Positions 10,723 through 24,059 of a stretch of DNA of 64,000 nt are shown here, piece by piece. Below the pieces are notes generated by a model. The model was not told the DNA's origin and ran no database searches. It saw only the letters and a list, made by a program, of their open reading frames with translations. The stretch is from Alisma plantago-aquatica (taxonomy: Eukaryota; Streptophyta; Magnoliopsida; Alismatales; Alismataceae). The stretch is from the NCBI GenBank assembly GCA_963693085.1, contig OY856409.1:521613803-521677802 (forward strand), read 5' to 3'. The number at the start of each line of letters is the position of its first letter. Positions within the stretch are counted from its first letter, which is position 1. The position numbers and the translations under genes are program-made.

Positions 10723-11397
10723 CCTCTAAGGGATCACATAAAGGCATGCCGACTGAAAGATGTTTCTGCTTGTAAAATATGTGGCAGCACAGCTTTTTGT
10801 TTTACAAAATACATTGATCATGCAAGAAAGCCATGACGGTGTAGTTTCGCTAGATACAACTGACACTGATCTGAGCTGCTTGGTGTTCAACAATTACGTG
10901 AACTTGGTGGTGGATTCAATGACCCCAATGACATGTCGAGCAGGCCAGAAGGAAAAAGGTCCAGTGTTGTAGCCCCGAAACTTATAGAAACTTTTGTTTT
11001 GTTTATGAATTTTGGTAGGCTACTCTCTTGTACAGAGAAACTATTTGTATCAGCATATTGGATTAATGTTGTAATGCTGGTCGTTAGTGAGCACTTTGGA
11101 AGTTCTTAATTAGAAATTGAACAGATGACTGAGTTTATCCTGACGGCATCATATAATGGCAGGTTAGATCAAAGACAATTTCTATTTTATGAAAGACATG
11201 CAACGATACGAATTTGTTTTATATATATTGGGCATACGAAAAAGCAATGGTGGATCAGCCAAGTCCTAGAAGTCAGCTAGTTACAACTGGTACACTGCTC
11301 TGACCCACGTGACGGTTTTCAACAATGGCATGTACCTGGTGGTTGATTCAATGCCCCTGATGATTTGCAGGCTAGAAGTAAAGTTCCATGCTTGCGC
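10723..11397 (+). other. Probable 3' UTR/flank of the exonuclease gene, with an internal duplication
   Basis: No further exonuclease coding sequence follows the stop. A segment near 10885-10950 (TTCAACAATTACGTGAACTT and following) recurs in diverged form near 11310-11375 (TTCAACAATGGCATGTACCT and following). This is an old local duplication about 430 bp apart. Whether it is transcribed cannot be seen. Confidence 0.4.
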
Positions 11398-11413
11398 AGA
11401 GAAAATGAACTGT

Positions 11414-11591
11414 TTTTTTGGAAGTGAGGAATTTCACCCGTCCAAGGTAGCAGGAGAGAGAGAAAACCATCAGCTATACCGAGGGTTATAATTCCTTCCT
11501 GTAGTGCCTCAACAAGTTCGCTGAGATTCGAACCCGCAACCTGCACTTCACAAGCAGCAAACTTAATCAACTGAGCTAGTTGGCAAGTGCT
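11414..11591 (-). mobile_element. tRNA-derived SINE with 16-bp target-site duplication
   Basis: Read on the minus strand from 11591, the element starts with a tRNA-like head. It contains an A-box-like TAGCTCAGTTG and, about 35 bases on, a B-box GGTTCGAATCTC. A body unrelated to tRNA follows, ending in a run of seven A at 11414-11420. AGAGAAAATGAACTGT occurs exactly on both sides, at 11398-11413 and 11592-11607, the hallmark of target-primed insertion by LINE machinery. The element is about 178 bp, normal for plant SINEs. The boxes form an internal RNA polymerase III promoter. It is not a tRNA gene, because the cloverleaf is poor and the body and A tail follow. Confidence 0.9.
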
Positions 11592-11607
11592 AGAGAAAAT
11601 GAACTGT

Positions 11608-14600
11608 ATTGGTGTATCAACAACCTTTTTATTAGTACCAAAAAAAAAAAAAAACAGCCTTTTTATTAGTTGCTCTAAAATAAAACAACCTTTTTATTAC
11701 AAATGTAATGAAGCGGTCGTTAGCAAGCAGTTGGATGATTACTTCTAGGTGACTGAGAATTCATGGCTTGTTTGGTAGGTAGGTAAAAGAGGAAATCGTT
11801 CATATGATTGGTAAACGTAGTGATGAGGTGAAAGTAGTGGCGGCGATGATCTATGCATGCTTTTGTGCACTACTTTCTCAACTAAATTGGCGTGGAAAGA
11901 AGGGGAACAGAACAACGGTCTCTTTTATTATGTGAATTAGCTTCTCCCTTTTTTTCTCCCATCCCATGTCAACCAAAACGGTTATACTTTAAGCATTCTG
12001 TCATCTTCTTCCCTTCCCTCCTTGCTATTATACGTCACTCCCTTACTGTTACTGTGCGCCAAAGGAGTCAATCAACGAGCTTTTCTAACTACCTCTTAGC
12101 AAGATAATCACATGAGAGGGTTACAATCAACAATGCTACAAAATTGAATGTAAAGTTTACATATATAGCTTATTTGGTTGGCACTGATTTAATCAAGAAT
12201 TTGGCATCTCTTACATTTGTGAATTTGACTTTTGATACACTCAAAATTCCAAGTCTTTGTACAGGAAGTATAACTTCGATATTTGACTAAGTAGGAGTCA
12301 CTATTGCTAGATCCTATCCGAGATCTCTACTCGTGATCCAATGCCTTTCTAAGCAAGTTCTTCATGCAATGTGCATTTTGAGGCTAAGCACTCAGTTGCT
12401 AGTCACTAGAGGTATTGCAAATGAGCATTATTATTCGTGGTTCCACCTTATCCCCATGCTATTCTACTATCCACACAGTCCATGGATGTGTGTTAGGGAG
12501 GTACACTGGGGATTTTTTTAGGTTTGAACATGCAATTGATGTATAACTCGTAAGGGAAATGCATTGAAAACCACACAAACTCATGTCACTATTGTTTTAT
12601 TCTAGTGTGGTAAATAGATCACACTTGATCAACTTGGTCCAATTACGAAGGAGGTTTGCATATGTTGCTTCTCATTCCATATAGTTACTACCTTACAAAT
12701 GTCACTTTAAGCAAAGCGATAGGGTGGCGATAAACTTGATAGTAAAAACGTGGTATTTGTCTCTGTTTATGATTGTTTGGATACATTTTAATATGATACA
12801 TTACCCTTGTTCTCTCTTGAATATATGTCTTTGCCACACACAACAAACAAATATTGGTTATGACCTCATAATAGGCTAAAGCCCAGTCCCTACTAGTTGG
12901 AGCAAAGTTTTGAATATTATATGATTTTTTCCCTAGAAATAATTGACGTATTTGATGTCTTTCAGGGTTAACTGAAATTGAAAACAACTTGGTCTAGAAC
13001 CAATTAGAATGTTGAACTCTTTGAGATGAAATATGGCCTAGAGAAAGTTTGACAAGTAGATGGACCATGTCTTGGCGGGGAGATGGACCGTGTGATAAGT
13101 TCTTAGTGTTTTAAGAACACTCTTCATAGCCCTATTGGAGGTGGAAGTTGATTTAAATACTTAGAATTCAAATAAGAAAATCAAACCTAGTTGCAAGACA
13201 AACAAACAACAGATACAACCAAGTGGGTCTTGACACCAATATCATGCTTAGTCTCTTTCTCAGCATATTCCCACAACAGACTCCTTCTAAAAATCTTCTC
13301 TACCTCCCTCATCCAACCTTACTCCTTCCTAAGTAAACTGTATTATAGCATATATAGTCCCCTTTCACTTCCCTCTATCTTTCATTTTCTTTTATCACCA
13401 ACACTTTATATTGTCACCTTTTTACTTGTAGAATATATCTCCAATATCCTTCACTCCTCACCCCTCCTTTGAACACAAAGCCTTTGCTAATGTATCTTTA
13501 TCAATCCTAAAGAAGTTAAAAAGCTAGCTAAAAGTCCATTAATGATCTATCTCAACTCTTGATTTCACAATTGTAGACACTAGTGGGACGAGGAGAAGAA
13601 ACATCATACACTAGTCAACAAGGGTATATTCATAGTTGTTTCCACTACTTTGTGAGATGTCCTATAATGTTCATGATGCGAGAACCACCATAGTGGGTCA
13701 TGACACGTCCACCCTCTCCTTTTTGCTAATTTCTCTAGCCAACATATCTCATGAAAACTATAGAAGTGGCCAAATCACTAATGTAATTGGACCTTAACAT
13801 AGGTGTACATATCACACACGATGCAATTATTAATATTCAATATTGCTGAAGGCCTATCAAGCTAATATGTATGTCTTCTATTCTGAAAAGTGAGCATAAG
13901 CACAAGGATGAGAACCATGTTCAAAGATGAAGAACAATTTAAGACTTCAAAGATCAAAATTTTGTTTACTCATGCCGATATATTCACATGTTATTATAGT
14001 ATGGTGTATTACATGACGAGATCAATGAATCAAACAACAAACCATGATTCATGCCACATCAATCTATGCAAACCATTTCACCTACATCTTCTACATAATG
14101 TTGTTAATAATACACTCCGAGAAGTAAGTAACGCTCATTTGTGAACCATTCTGAAGATAAACACTCATCTTGTACACAAAAAGGAACATTCTCCATCAGA
14201 ATAGGCAATCTGTTTATTTCTAGGTTAAACTGCTTATAAAATCATGTTTTGACTCAAAATTATAACGTTTTTACTATTAGCTAATCACTCCATCAACTTT
14301 ATCTTTCTTCAAATATAAATTTAGATCAATTCAAAGATGCATTCATTATATTAGTTTGCATGCTATTTCACATTGACTATATTACTTCATTATATTCTTG
14401 GGAAACTACTATGCCTAGCATCACATCTTCCATCATGAACAAATTCAATTTGAAGTATTATCTGCAATGGAATTCATTTTAATAATTCCACGCCGTGACA
14501 TGTTGGAAACTTCACACAAATAAAAAATAGTGCAATTATCATCAACACCTCAATTTTTACCCAACTCTCTTAGAAGGAGGATTTTCTCCAACATCCAAAA

Positions 14601-16700
14601 TCAAATGTTCTATCCCTCTCCCCTCATCTAGAAGTACTTTTATCACCTCATGTGTTGTGTGAAAATCATGTAGAGTGCACCAAAGGATTCTCAAGCTCTA
14701 GAACCTTGTTTAAGCTTCATTTTAATGAAAAAAATGTTTATGCTTCAATGACATCAATATTTAACTAGGATATCGAATCGTCAAGCATGATCATTCTCTG
14801 TATTATATCATATCCTTATTTTGAGTTAGAATGTCAGCGTTAAATCTGTCTAAACATAGGAGGCCAAGAAATTGGTGTCTTCTTCAAAAAGTCTATGGCT
14901 AAAGTAAGGGGTTGAGAAGCATGGGTTGCATACAAAGAAGGAAAATGCTAGAATCTATTTTTTCAAATGACTTTATTTAATGCTAAATAATGACCTATTC
15001 ATTTCTTATAGATGCTAAGGTGTATACATAACTCAACATCTAAAAGCAATATTATCCACCAATGATACATTATCGTAAGTTATATATTCCAACTCAAGCT
15101 TTATATACATATGGGTTGTAGCAACCCTAAAAAAGTGTCATCCTCATTGATGAACTACATGAAGTTATAATTATACTCTTGTAAATAGGATATAAGATAT
15201 CCTTTATTAGTGCAAGGAATTTTGTTTTAACCTCATAAACTATTCTAGTTCTTATGTTCACTAGGTATTGTTGAATGGGATATATTAACACTGAAAAAGA
15301 TCATCACATATAGTTGAGAAGTGGTATTGTCCATGACATCAACTCACACTAACAAAAAATAAATCACCTATATATAGGACACATAATATCCTCTATATTA
15401 GATAACAATATTTCTTATCCAATTAAAAATTATAATATGTCAACCCACATTTCAACAATTTTACAATTTTCCATCTGCTTTAGAAAAACCATCGTCCTCG
15501 ATTCATAATTTTATATTAGTTTTTATATCACTGCATAATCATTTTCACTTATGGTTTGATAAAAATTGAACCCATCATGTTTAGGAACTAATTAAACACT
15601 TGATGGCTCGTGGAGCCATCACATGTCAACACTTTTACATGAATCAATTGCAACAATGATTTAGAAGGGTCTTAACAATCATTGCCTCAAATCCATTATG
15701 ATCTACTACTTTTTGTTAGCATGTCAAAATAAAGATCCATTCTTCTTTCTGATTTCCAAGTTACCCCACTCCCCCGTATCATCTATGTAGAGAGTGTGAT
15801 GTGAAACATCAAAGGACACTCTATATTTGGAACCTTACACCACTTATCATTGTGTAGACATTAGTTGCATCTTTGTTAACCATTGCTCTTGAGTGGAACA
15901 AAAAACCCTACAAGGAGGAATGAATGACACTAAGCCATAATGTTTTCATTATACCTTGTTGAAGACATAATAAGATGAGAACATTGTTCCTTTTTTTAAA
16001 CTATCATGAAAATGGGAGGGGGGATTAGAAGGAGTTTCAAATAAAAAAGGGGAATGCAAGAATTTAGGGAACTGAGGGTCAAATGGCCTATGCCTCATCT
16101 TGAGTTTCTCATGTATGATATATGTTAAGGTGAAGTGTAATGATGTATGCACCCGATATAGCTAATATTCCAATTCCATGTGATCCTAGTATAAGGTTCA
16201 TAATAGTAGTCATGGGTATCATGTGACCGCAACCTTACCCCATGTATCTATTGAGAAAATAGGCAGATAATAAAATATTTAATAAACATGATTTCAATGC
16301 AAAATTAGATTGTGATATCAAACTACAACACAATCTAGCCTAAACGGTATGAGAATGTCTTACTAGTATTGTTAGAACAGAGTTAGATGGGCTCCTTCCT
16401 CAAATCATGTCATCACAATCCACTCAAAAAAATATCCTAGAAAGTGGCATTGCCTTTCTTCACTCACACAAGATCATTGGATCGATCTTGTACACATTGT
16501 GTAAGTTATCTACTGTTTCCCCCTTGAGGGAGCTTAGGCCGTATCTTAGTCCTGGTGTGGGGATCATCTAAAATTATCAACTATATCAATGGATTTGTCA
16601 GCCTTGAAGCACATTCTTGATATGTCCCGAGTTGGTTGTTGTTGTGGAAGATAGATAAACAAAAGTAACACATAAGAATAGAGTGTGTGTTGGTTGATGA
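11608..16700. other. Five kilobases without a recognisable gene
   Basis: The stretch is AT-rich and broken by stops in all frames; ORFs do not exceed 99 codons and show no known motif. A poly-A run at 11640-11654 is followed by two copies of a CCTTTTTATTA segment near 11659 and 11690. It may contain old retroelement sequence beyond recognition by eye. Confidence 0.4.
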
Positions 16701-18482
16701 CATAATATCATTAGTCATGATATGTGATATCAAACCAAGCACACATATACTTGTTAGGGAACATGGTATCAGACAAGCCCACCTTGAGAGTGACACATGG
16801 AAACCATACTTGGTGGTCATAGTCATCTCTCATAGTGAAGTTGATGATTGTGGTTCTTAGACCTGAAGTCACTACACTCATCACATGATGTTTGGTATAC
16901 TTTGACATCATCCAACATAACCCTAAATAAGGATTTCCATTAAGGTGATGACTGGATATCTATGACATATAGGGATTGACTATGGGTGATGTAGATGGGA
17001 TTTGTCCCTCCTACCAGAGTTTGATATCCTGGCTACTTGATAAGCAAGATTGAGAAACGCATGCACATGCACATGTGAATCAATATATGATATTGAGGCC
17101 ACATATATCTCAGACAGATTGCTCTAGTTTGAGGAACATGGATTGAACATTGAGAGAATGACAATTCCATGCCTCAAGTTCATTCCAGATATTAGAGACA
17201 AAGGAATTATACAATCACTATAACACCTTACATAGATTTAAAGTTGAAGTTGTTCTCCAACTTTTCATTCACTTGGGTAGCACTGATGTGCGAGTAGGAA
17301 ATACTCTTTTCTTGTGATGTCATAAGCTAGTTATGGACATTCATTGCCAATGTGGTATGGCACTTATAGGGTCACACACATAGAAACTCATATAGAAGAG
17401 GAGTTTAATCATGAATGATGGTTGAATTTATTGCCAAAGTGTTTGGGTATTCAATTCAAGCAACAAATCAATCGACTAGACTACCAATCGATTAGTTCAA
17501 GAGTTAAGACGACCGTTTGGAGTGTCAGGTTGATTGGAAATTGCATTGGCTAAATTTTGAATGAATCAAGGCACCAATCGATCAATCACTGGGTGAACCG
17601 ATCGGCTCAGGTTGGGTGAGACGTCTGGTTCACCTAGTGAACTGATCGGCTCGGTCATGCCAACTGAAGCTTCTGGTGACTTTTCCAAATTTGTGAGAAA
17701 AGTTGATCATTTCACTTTCTCAATTCGATTGGTGCAAGGAATTAATGTTGAACATTAATTGGAAATGAATTGCCGATTCATATGTAATTGGGAAACATGG
17801 TGAAACAATCGGTTTGAGGTCTAAACCAATCAGATTGCATGTGAACCGACCGGTTCTGCACTCTTAGGTTGTGAAAATTCTTGATCTTCCAGTCCTTTCC
17901 ACGTACATAGAGATTGGAAACCCAGACCCTAACTCATCCTATAAATAGAGGGTTAATGGGGGCTTGCCATAACACAACTCAGTTGCCTTTGACAATTGTT
18001 GTCCTCTCTGGTTGTGGTAACCGATAGAGAGCGCGAGCAAGTCCTACCCGCTAAAGGGAGGGATAGTAAGGGAGAAATAATCGTGGGAGAGTAATTGGTG
18101 ACTAGTAGACTAAACAGGAGGGACAACTCCTTCCCATATGTTCTACTAAAAGGACATGAGTTCTACGTGGTCCGTGTAGACTTCTCTAGAGGCGAGGTGG
18201 TCTTTTCTCGTCACTAGGAGGCCAACATCAGCATGTAGTTTGTGGTGAGACTAGGAGGTGTTGCAAGCACTCTGAGTCTGTCATCCGTGGTGAAGACCAG
18301 GAGTTGCACAGACGTTGTCCAAGAGCAAATAGATGATAGTTGCACAACTATTGCAACACATTGGAATTGCTCTAGGATCAGATATAAACTCGTTAAACCA
18401 TCCTTCCCATTACATAGTATTTGACGCAATCTTATTGTTCATGGGAATACAACAATATTTCTGTGTTGGTATTGCCCTAAAG
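16701..18482 (+). mobile_element. 5' LTR/leader region of a decayed Ty1-copia element (left end unknown)
   Basis: The segment precedes a primer binding site at 18483. It contains a TATA box, CCTATAAATAG, at 17938-17948. CG-containing short inverted words such as AACCGATCGG and GAACCGACCGG cluster at 17570-17860. The right end lies just before the primer site; the left end was not found because no second LTR copy is present in the window. The assignment to an LTR rests on the promoter, primer site and downstream gag. Confidence 0.5.
17938..17948 (+). promoter_or_regulatory. TATA box of the copia LTR
   Basis: CCTATAAATAG lies about 540 bp before the primer binding site and would place transcription start near 17970. 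Confidence 0.55.
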
Positions 18483-18494
18483 TGGTATCAGAGC
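18483..18494 (+). other. Primer binding site for initiator Met-tRNA
   Basis: TGGTATCAGAGC is complementary to the 3' end of plant initiator Met-tRNA, the usual primer for copia and gypsy reverse transcription. It marks the end of the 5' LTR to its left. Confidence 0.85.
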
Positions 18495-18664
18495 AACGCC
18501 AAATTACTATGTTTTGGGATAATAAATATGATCATATTTTTGGTTTTCATCGTCTATTTATTACATATGATGCAAATATTTAAACTGACTTATATGCATA
18601 TATGATCAAAGACCACACATAATCCAAACACATATATATATACATACATACATACATATATATG

Positions 18665-18720
<56 letters not shown>

Positions 18721-19425
18721 ATCTACATGCATTGACTTAAAAGTGAGTTTTGATGGTGGATATGTAGCATGGTTATGGCCAATAAATTAAAATCTTTGTG
18801 TGGCTGGATGGTATGGTTTTATTCTTGTTTTATCTTGGTTTGCACATCGAGCCTCTACTTTCTTCTTCCCAATGTAAAAGTTTAATTCTTTCCTACATTT
18901 TCTCCCCTTGAATGTAAATTGAGGTTTCTCTTTTTAGTGTAATAAGTTTAATCAACATAGGATAGTTTCCTTTCTTTATCGACGAAGATGACGATCAGTA
19001 TCAGGTGAATGACTATTTCACATGACAAGCCGACTGACTGGAGTACCGAGGAGGGCAGATCACATGAGCGAACTGACCGACTAGTGGAACCAACCGACCA
19101 TCTAGAGGTGTCCAAACATCGGTTGGACATGAGGCCAACCGATCATTTTAGGAGACCAACCGGCCGACCAAGAGGCGAGATGAATGGTTCAAGGGTTGAA
19201 CCGATCAAACTGGATTGGCAAGCACATATCTACACCAACAGTAGGTTCATGCATGTGATGTGATGTTGACCTGGGTGGTAGTAATTCCTGGTGGCTCCAA
19301 GGAATTACATTAGATATAGCCATAAACATAGCCTTTTGTTTTATATTGTATGTTTATGTTGTGGGATATAACATGTATATGATACATATTAGTATGTGGT
19401 GATTGGATATGTATATGTATATATA

Positions 19426-19489
<64 letters not shown>

Positions 19490-20027
19490 ATACATATACA
19501 CACCCTCAAACAAATATATTAAGTCTAAGATGCTTTCCATTAGTGTCACACATGAAAAGCTTGATTGACAAAGAGTGGGAATCCCAAGGGTGGTGTGTTG
19601 TCTATCTCGAGGAAGTGTGATGGTAATAATGTGGGCCTGCCAAGGGGGGTGCATTATTATCATGTCAGCTTTTGGGCCAGGCTTAACTATTTAATCTTAA
19701 TGATATTAAGCACAAGAAGCATACACATAATTATGGCAAAGAGTTTCTTATATTATATATCCAAGAATTGCATAAGATGTAATTGGAAAATGTTTCCTAC
19801 CTTAATGATTAATTATGGATGCCGGCGTTGGCCGAGTAATAATTGAATCATTTTGGATTTTGGCTCACTAGAAGTTTGTTCTCTATAGACTTCCAAATTT
19901 ATAATTGAGGGTTGTCCATTTGATCAAAACAATGAGAGTGATAGTAATTAAAGACCTAATTAATATCATCAAATTTAATCAAATCAAATAAAAATGTATT
20001 GTTTTGCAAATTCTTCTATAGAATCAA
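18495..20027. repeat. Untranslated leader with (TA)n and (TAAA)n tracts
   Basis: A TATG/(TA)n tract occupies about 18627-18717, and a (TAAA)n plus (TA)n tract about 19421-19488. Between them (19010-19215) are paired words such as CCAACCGACC and ATCGGTTGG. There are no genes; ORFs over the tracts are low-complexity artefacts. Confidence 0.7.
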
Positions 20028-20896
20028 ATGGCAACAAACAACAACCACTTTTCTTCACGATTGGTCCTTGAGAAGGAAAAGCTAAATGGGAACAACTTCC
20101 ATGACTGGTTCAGGACATTGAGAATCGTTCTTACACAGGAGTGAAAGCTCTATGTACTAGAAACACCAGAGCCAGATGAACCCCTTCCCAATGAACCTAA
20201 GCCTGACAGGGATGCTTACAAGAAGCATACCGAAGATCTTGTGGATGTCAAGTGTTTGATGCTATGCTCCATGAACTATGAGTTGTAGAGGTAGTATGAG
20301 AACATGGATGTAATTGAGATGGTCACACATCTCAAGAACATATTCCAAGATCATGCAATATAAGAGAGATACAATGTCTCCAAGGCGTTGTTCAAATGCA
20401 AAATGGTAGAAGGAGATCAGTAGGTCCTCATGTACTCAAGCTCATTGGATATGTGGAGAACCTGACTAGATTGAGATTCCCTTTGGTTTAAGAGTTGGCC
20501 ACTGACGTGGTTCTGCAGTCCCTGCCAGAGTCATACAGTCAGTTTGTCATGAACTACAACATGAATGACTTTGACAAGCCGTTGACAGAGTTATTGGGCA
20601 TGTTGAGAACGACTGAGGCACAACTGAAGAAAGACAAGCCCAAGTTTGTGATGATGATTAGCAAGACAAAGGGAAAGTCTAAATGCAAAGGCAAATCTAA
20701 GAAGAGTTCTAAATCTAGACATAAGCCCAAATCTTCAGATCTCAAGGCAAAGGGAGGAGTAAAGAAAAGAGGCGATTGTCACCATTTTCACCAATTTGGA
20801 CATGGGAAAAGAAATTTCTCTCTCTTTCTGGAGGAATTAAAGAAGAAGAAGAAGGAAGAAGCTGAGGCCTTTGATTCATTTATAAACATTATATGA
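20028..20896 (+). pseudogene. Ty1-copia gag, broken
   Basis: The frame from the ATG at 20028 shows the copia gag N-terminus (EKEKLNGNNFHDWF, then LRIVLTQE), but is cut by stops: TGA after LTQE, then several TAG and TAA codons. After a frameshift, the last 133 codons (20495-20896) are open. They hold the ATDVVLQSLPESYSQFVMNYNMND block of copia gag, a Lys/Ser-rich basic stretch and a zinc knuckle that should read CX2CX4HX4C. The knuckle lacks its second Cys (CHHF) and last Cys. Gag forms the particle and binds the genomic RNA. This copy cannot work. Confidence 0.88.
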
Positions 20897-21524
20897 TAAT
20901 TTTGATTACTTCTTCATCTTGGTATGTGATACCAGATATTGATCTGACATACATGATGTGCATGATCTGACAAGAAGTAAAGCCTTTATGAAAGGAAAAA
21001 GATGGACTACGCGGAGCAAGAATGACTGAAGGTTTAGTATACATTTAAATTTAACTTAGACCATTGGACATGTAATAAAGTTAGTTGAACTGCTCTATCT
21101 TTATGCCAATAGAAACATTTTCTTTTACGCATCTTGTATGACAATGATGTTAAATCAATAAAGAGTTGATTAATGTTTTTGTTTCAAATATGTGATCTTG
21201 TATGGTAATGCCAACCATCTAATGATCTTTATATGAAATAATCTAAAGATAAAAGTTTATAATGTAAATACCACAACATTAATTTTGATAACTCAAACAA
21301 TCTTTAGCATTGTCATATAATGCACATATATAAGAAATGCATTACTCAGATCCATAATGATGGTTATCTAGACTCTTTAGGTTACTGAACCAATAAGAAA
21401 CATACAAGTCTTAATTACTAGCACTATGACACAACACCCTTCACTAGATGTAGGGGTAGGATAATCATTCTATTGGAACTTATACATATTAATATATGGA
21501 GGTCTTATGGAATAAATGCTAGAG

Positions 21525-21645
21525 GTAGTTGCTTGTACTTCATTACATTCACTGATGATATCAGTTGATATAGAGTTTGTATTTGAATAAATACAAATAT
21601 GAATCTCTTGAAGTGTTTAAGGAGATTAAAAATGAAGTATAATTT
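21525..21645 (+). pseudogene. Scrap of copia integrase core
   Basis: Conceptual translation across two frames shows YFITFTDD followed by pieces matching the copia integrase core (ESLEVFKEIKNEV-like), with stops between them. Its distance from gag means that protease and most of integrase were deleted. It belongs to the gag remnant at 20028-20896; the remaining pol is absent. Confidence 0.55.
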
Positions 21646-21874
21646 TAATAAAAATATTAAGAAAATTTGATGTGTTCAAACATTGAAATACTTTACATCA
21701 ATAGTTTGACAAACTTGTGGATAGACCATGATAGTGTATCACAAGTCAAATCTATCTAAACATGATGACGTGTTAGAAATAAAGGAATTACATCATGATG
21801 GATCATGATGTGATTATCATATTAATATAATCTTCTAAAATCCTCATGAATATATGATTTACACTAAAATGTAC

Positions 21875-23755
21875 CATTGAATGTTTCTTCTAAATGTTCA
21901 TCCTTACTAAAGGTTGTGCAAAGCATTCATTGGATCGAATGAGGAACAGAGTGCCCCTAAACTTATATCGGGGGAGGTTATTAATGAAAGAGTAAATGAC
22001 TTTGTCAATGCATTCGATAAGATGTCACAATGTACCATTCCCACACAGAGTGACAAATCTTTATACAAAAAGAGGTCAACATTCTGTGATCTTCCTTATT
22101 GGAATTTTTTTGGTAGTTAGGCATTGTATCAGTGTCATGCTTGTTGAGAAAAATATCCCGTGATAGCGTCATTGGTTCTCTGCTGAACATACCAAGTAAG
22201 ACTAAAGATGACATCAAATTTAGAATGGACCTACATGAAATAGACATAAGGAAGATTAACAAAAGAAGTTAGTAGTGATTGAAAAATATATTTACCTCCT
22301 GCTTGTTACACATTGTCTAGAAAGTTCTAGAAGAAGAAAACTTTTATGAGTGCTTACTTAATGTTAAGGTACCACATGGATACTCTTCCAAAATCCGAGA
22401 TTGGTATCAAAGAAGGTTCTGAAGATGATAGGTATTAAATCTCATGATTGAAACACTCTAATGCAATAAATATTGCCCATGACAATTCGATCTATATTGC
22501 CAAAGCATGTAAGGTTTGCAATTACCAAGCTTTGTTTCTTCTTCAACACTCTATGCATCAAAGTTATTGAACCTAAGAATATTGATAAGTTGCAAAGAGA
22601 AGTGGTTGTTTACCCGGTGCCAGCTTGAGATGTATTTTCATACTTCATTCTTTGATATCATGGTACATCTTATTGTCCATTTGACTAGGGGAGTGAAAAT
22701 GTTGGGACCAATTTCTTACATTGGATGTATCCTTTTGAATGGTACACAAGTGTTTTTAAAAGTGATTTTGGAACCGTTGTATTCCTAGAAGGGAGTATTA
22801 TTGATGGTTATATGGCTAGGTAGGTTGTGGAATTTTGCAATGACTTTCTTAGTTGTAATGAAGCTCATGTAAATGACAAGGATATTGGGACTATTTCGGC
22901 AAAAGGACTTTAGGAGCAGGAGTGGAAGTGATCAGTCGTGAGCTGTGGGAACAAGCACACTTGTATATTTTACACAACATCAACGAAGTGAGTATTTATA
23001 TCACCGAACATACCAATTTCATCAAGACAAATTATCCTCAAGCCAATTCAATGTGGCTTGCTAGAGAGCATAACAAGACATTTATTAGGTGGTTTGAAAG
23101 ATAAAGTCTTATGTCAACTATCTCAAACACCAAATAATATTGCTGAAAATATCAAATTCCTTGCCTTTAAACCAAAAATGAATGTTATATCTTGTGAAGG
23201 GTTTGACATGAATGGATTTTCATATTACACAAAATGTCAAGATGATAAGCGTGTCATTCAAATAATGGGGTCACCCTTCAAGCATATTCATTGTTTTTTT
23301 CTAGTGCAAAGGATAAGAGTCCATGTGAAGCTAAAATGTCATATTACGGTGTCATTGAAGACATATGGAAGTTTGACTACATAGATTTTAGAGTTCTAGT
23401 ATTTAGGTGTGATTGAGTTGATAACACTAAAGGATTTCTAGTGGATGAATTGGGTTTCAAATTAGTGAATTTTGAAAATATTGATGAGAAGGGTGAACCA
23501 TTCATAATGGCATCACATGTAAAGTAAGTATTTTATATTGATGATTCTGTAAATGAAAAATGGTTGATTGTTCTTCATGGTAAAAGGTAGTTCATTGCAG
23601 ATCCTATAGATGAAGAAGAGTACTATGACAAGTATGATGACTCTAGTGCATTCTCAGTTTGCTTGCCAACACCAAATATTGAAGCTGACACTAACTTATA
23701 TATGTGTGGAGATCACATAGAGGGAATGTTAACTGATATAAGTTCCCAATATTAG
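21875..23755 (+). pseudogene. CACTA (En/Spm) TNP2-type transposase, decayed
   Basis: Pieces in several frames follow the order of plant CACTA transposases. RLCKAFIGSNEE...SAPKLISGEVI and FCDLPYW occur at about 21900-22110. A segment matching the end of the catalytic domain lies at 22120-22270. DUF4218 occupies 22440-22880, with SFFDIMVHLIVHL and the following Gly-Pro block. A DUF4216-like end (MNGFSYYTKCQDD, then YGVIEDIW and VDELGF) lies at 23180-23500. Stops and frameshifts occur every 50-100 codons. The enzyme would bind and cut CACTA termini. The N-terminal half is missing; the copia scrap lies just upstream. Confidence 0.88.
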
Positions 23756-24059
23756 AGGCATGCTTATATTTTTTTAATGTTAGATGTGCATTTGACATTC
23801 TTTATCACTTATATTTCATTGTTTGACTATTTATAACATGACATTTTTTTCATATGGAAATCCTATTGGAAAGAATCGTAGTTCTTTTGTGTCATATGTA
23901 GGGGTACTTACTCATAGCAAATAAGATGTAACAGTAGAATGTTGACATAAAATTGTTCAAGGCATGAAATAATTAATATGGAAGGAACTATGTGTGAGAT
24001 ATTATCATTTACAATTATATTTTAAAGCTATTTAAAACTCTATTTTTAAGAATATTCCA

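Noticed and set aside
11510..11591. Possible tRNA gene on the minus strand
   Set aside because: Only the A-box and B-box fit. The stem pairing is poor, and a SINE body, A tail and flanking duplication show it is the head of a SINE.
11892..12107. Possible Tourist-like MITE around 11760-12080
   Set aside because: CTTGTTTGGTAGG on the left and CAACCAAAACGG on the right hint at inverted ends, but no clean terminal repeat or target duplication could be fixed.
13191..14144. ORFs near 13.2-14.1 kb as host genes
   Set aside because: They are short, without known motifs or convincing splice structure, in AT-rich sequence.
19310..19663. ORF of 117 codons on the minus strand
   Set aside because: Its middle is a translated (TAAA)n/(TA)n microsatellite (runs of IYIY and LFIY).
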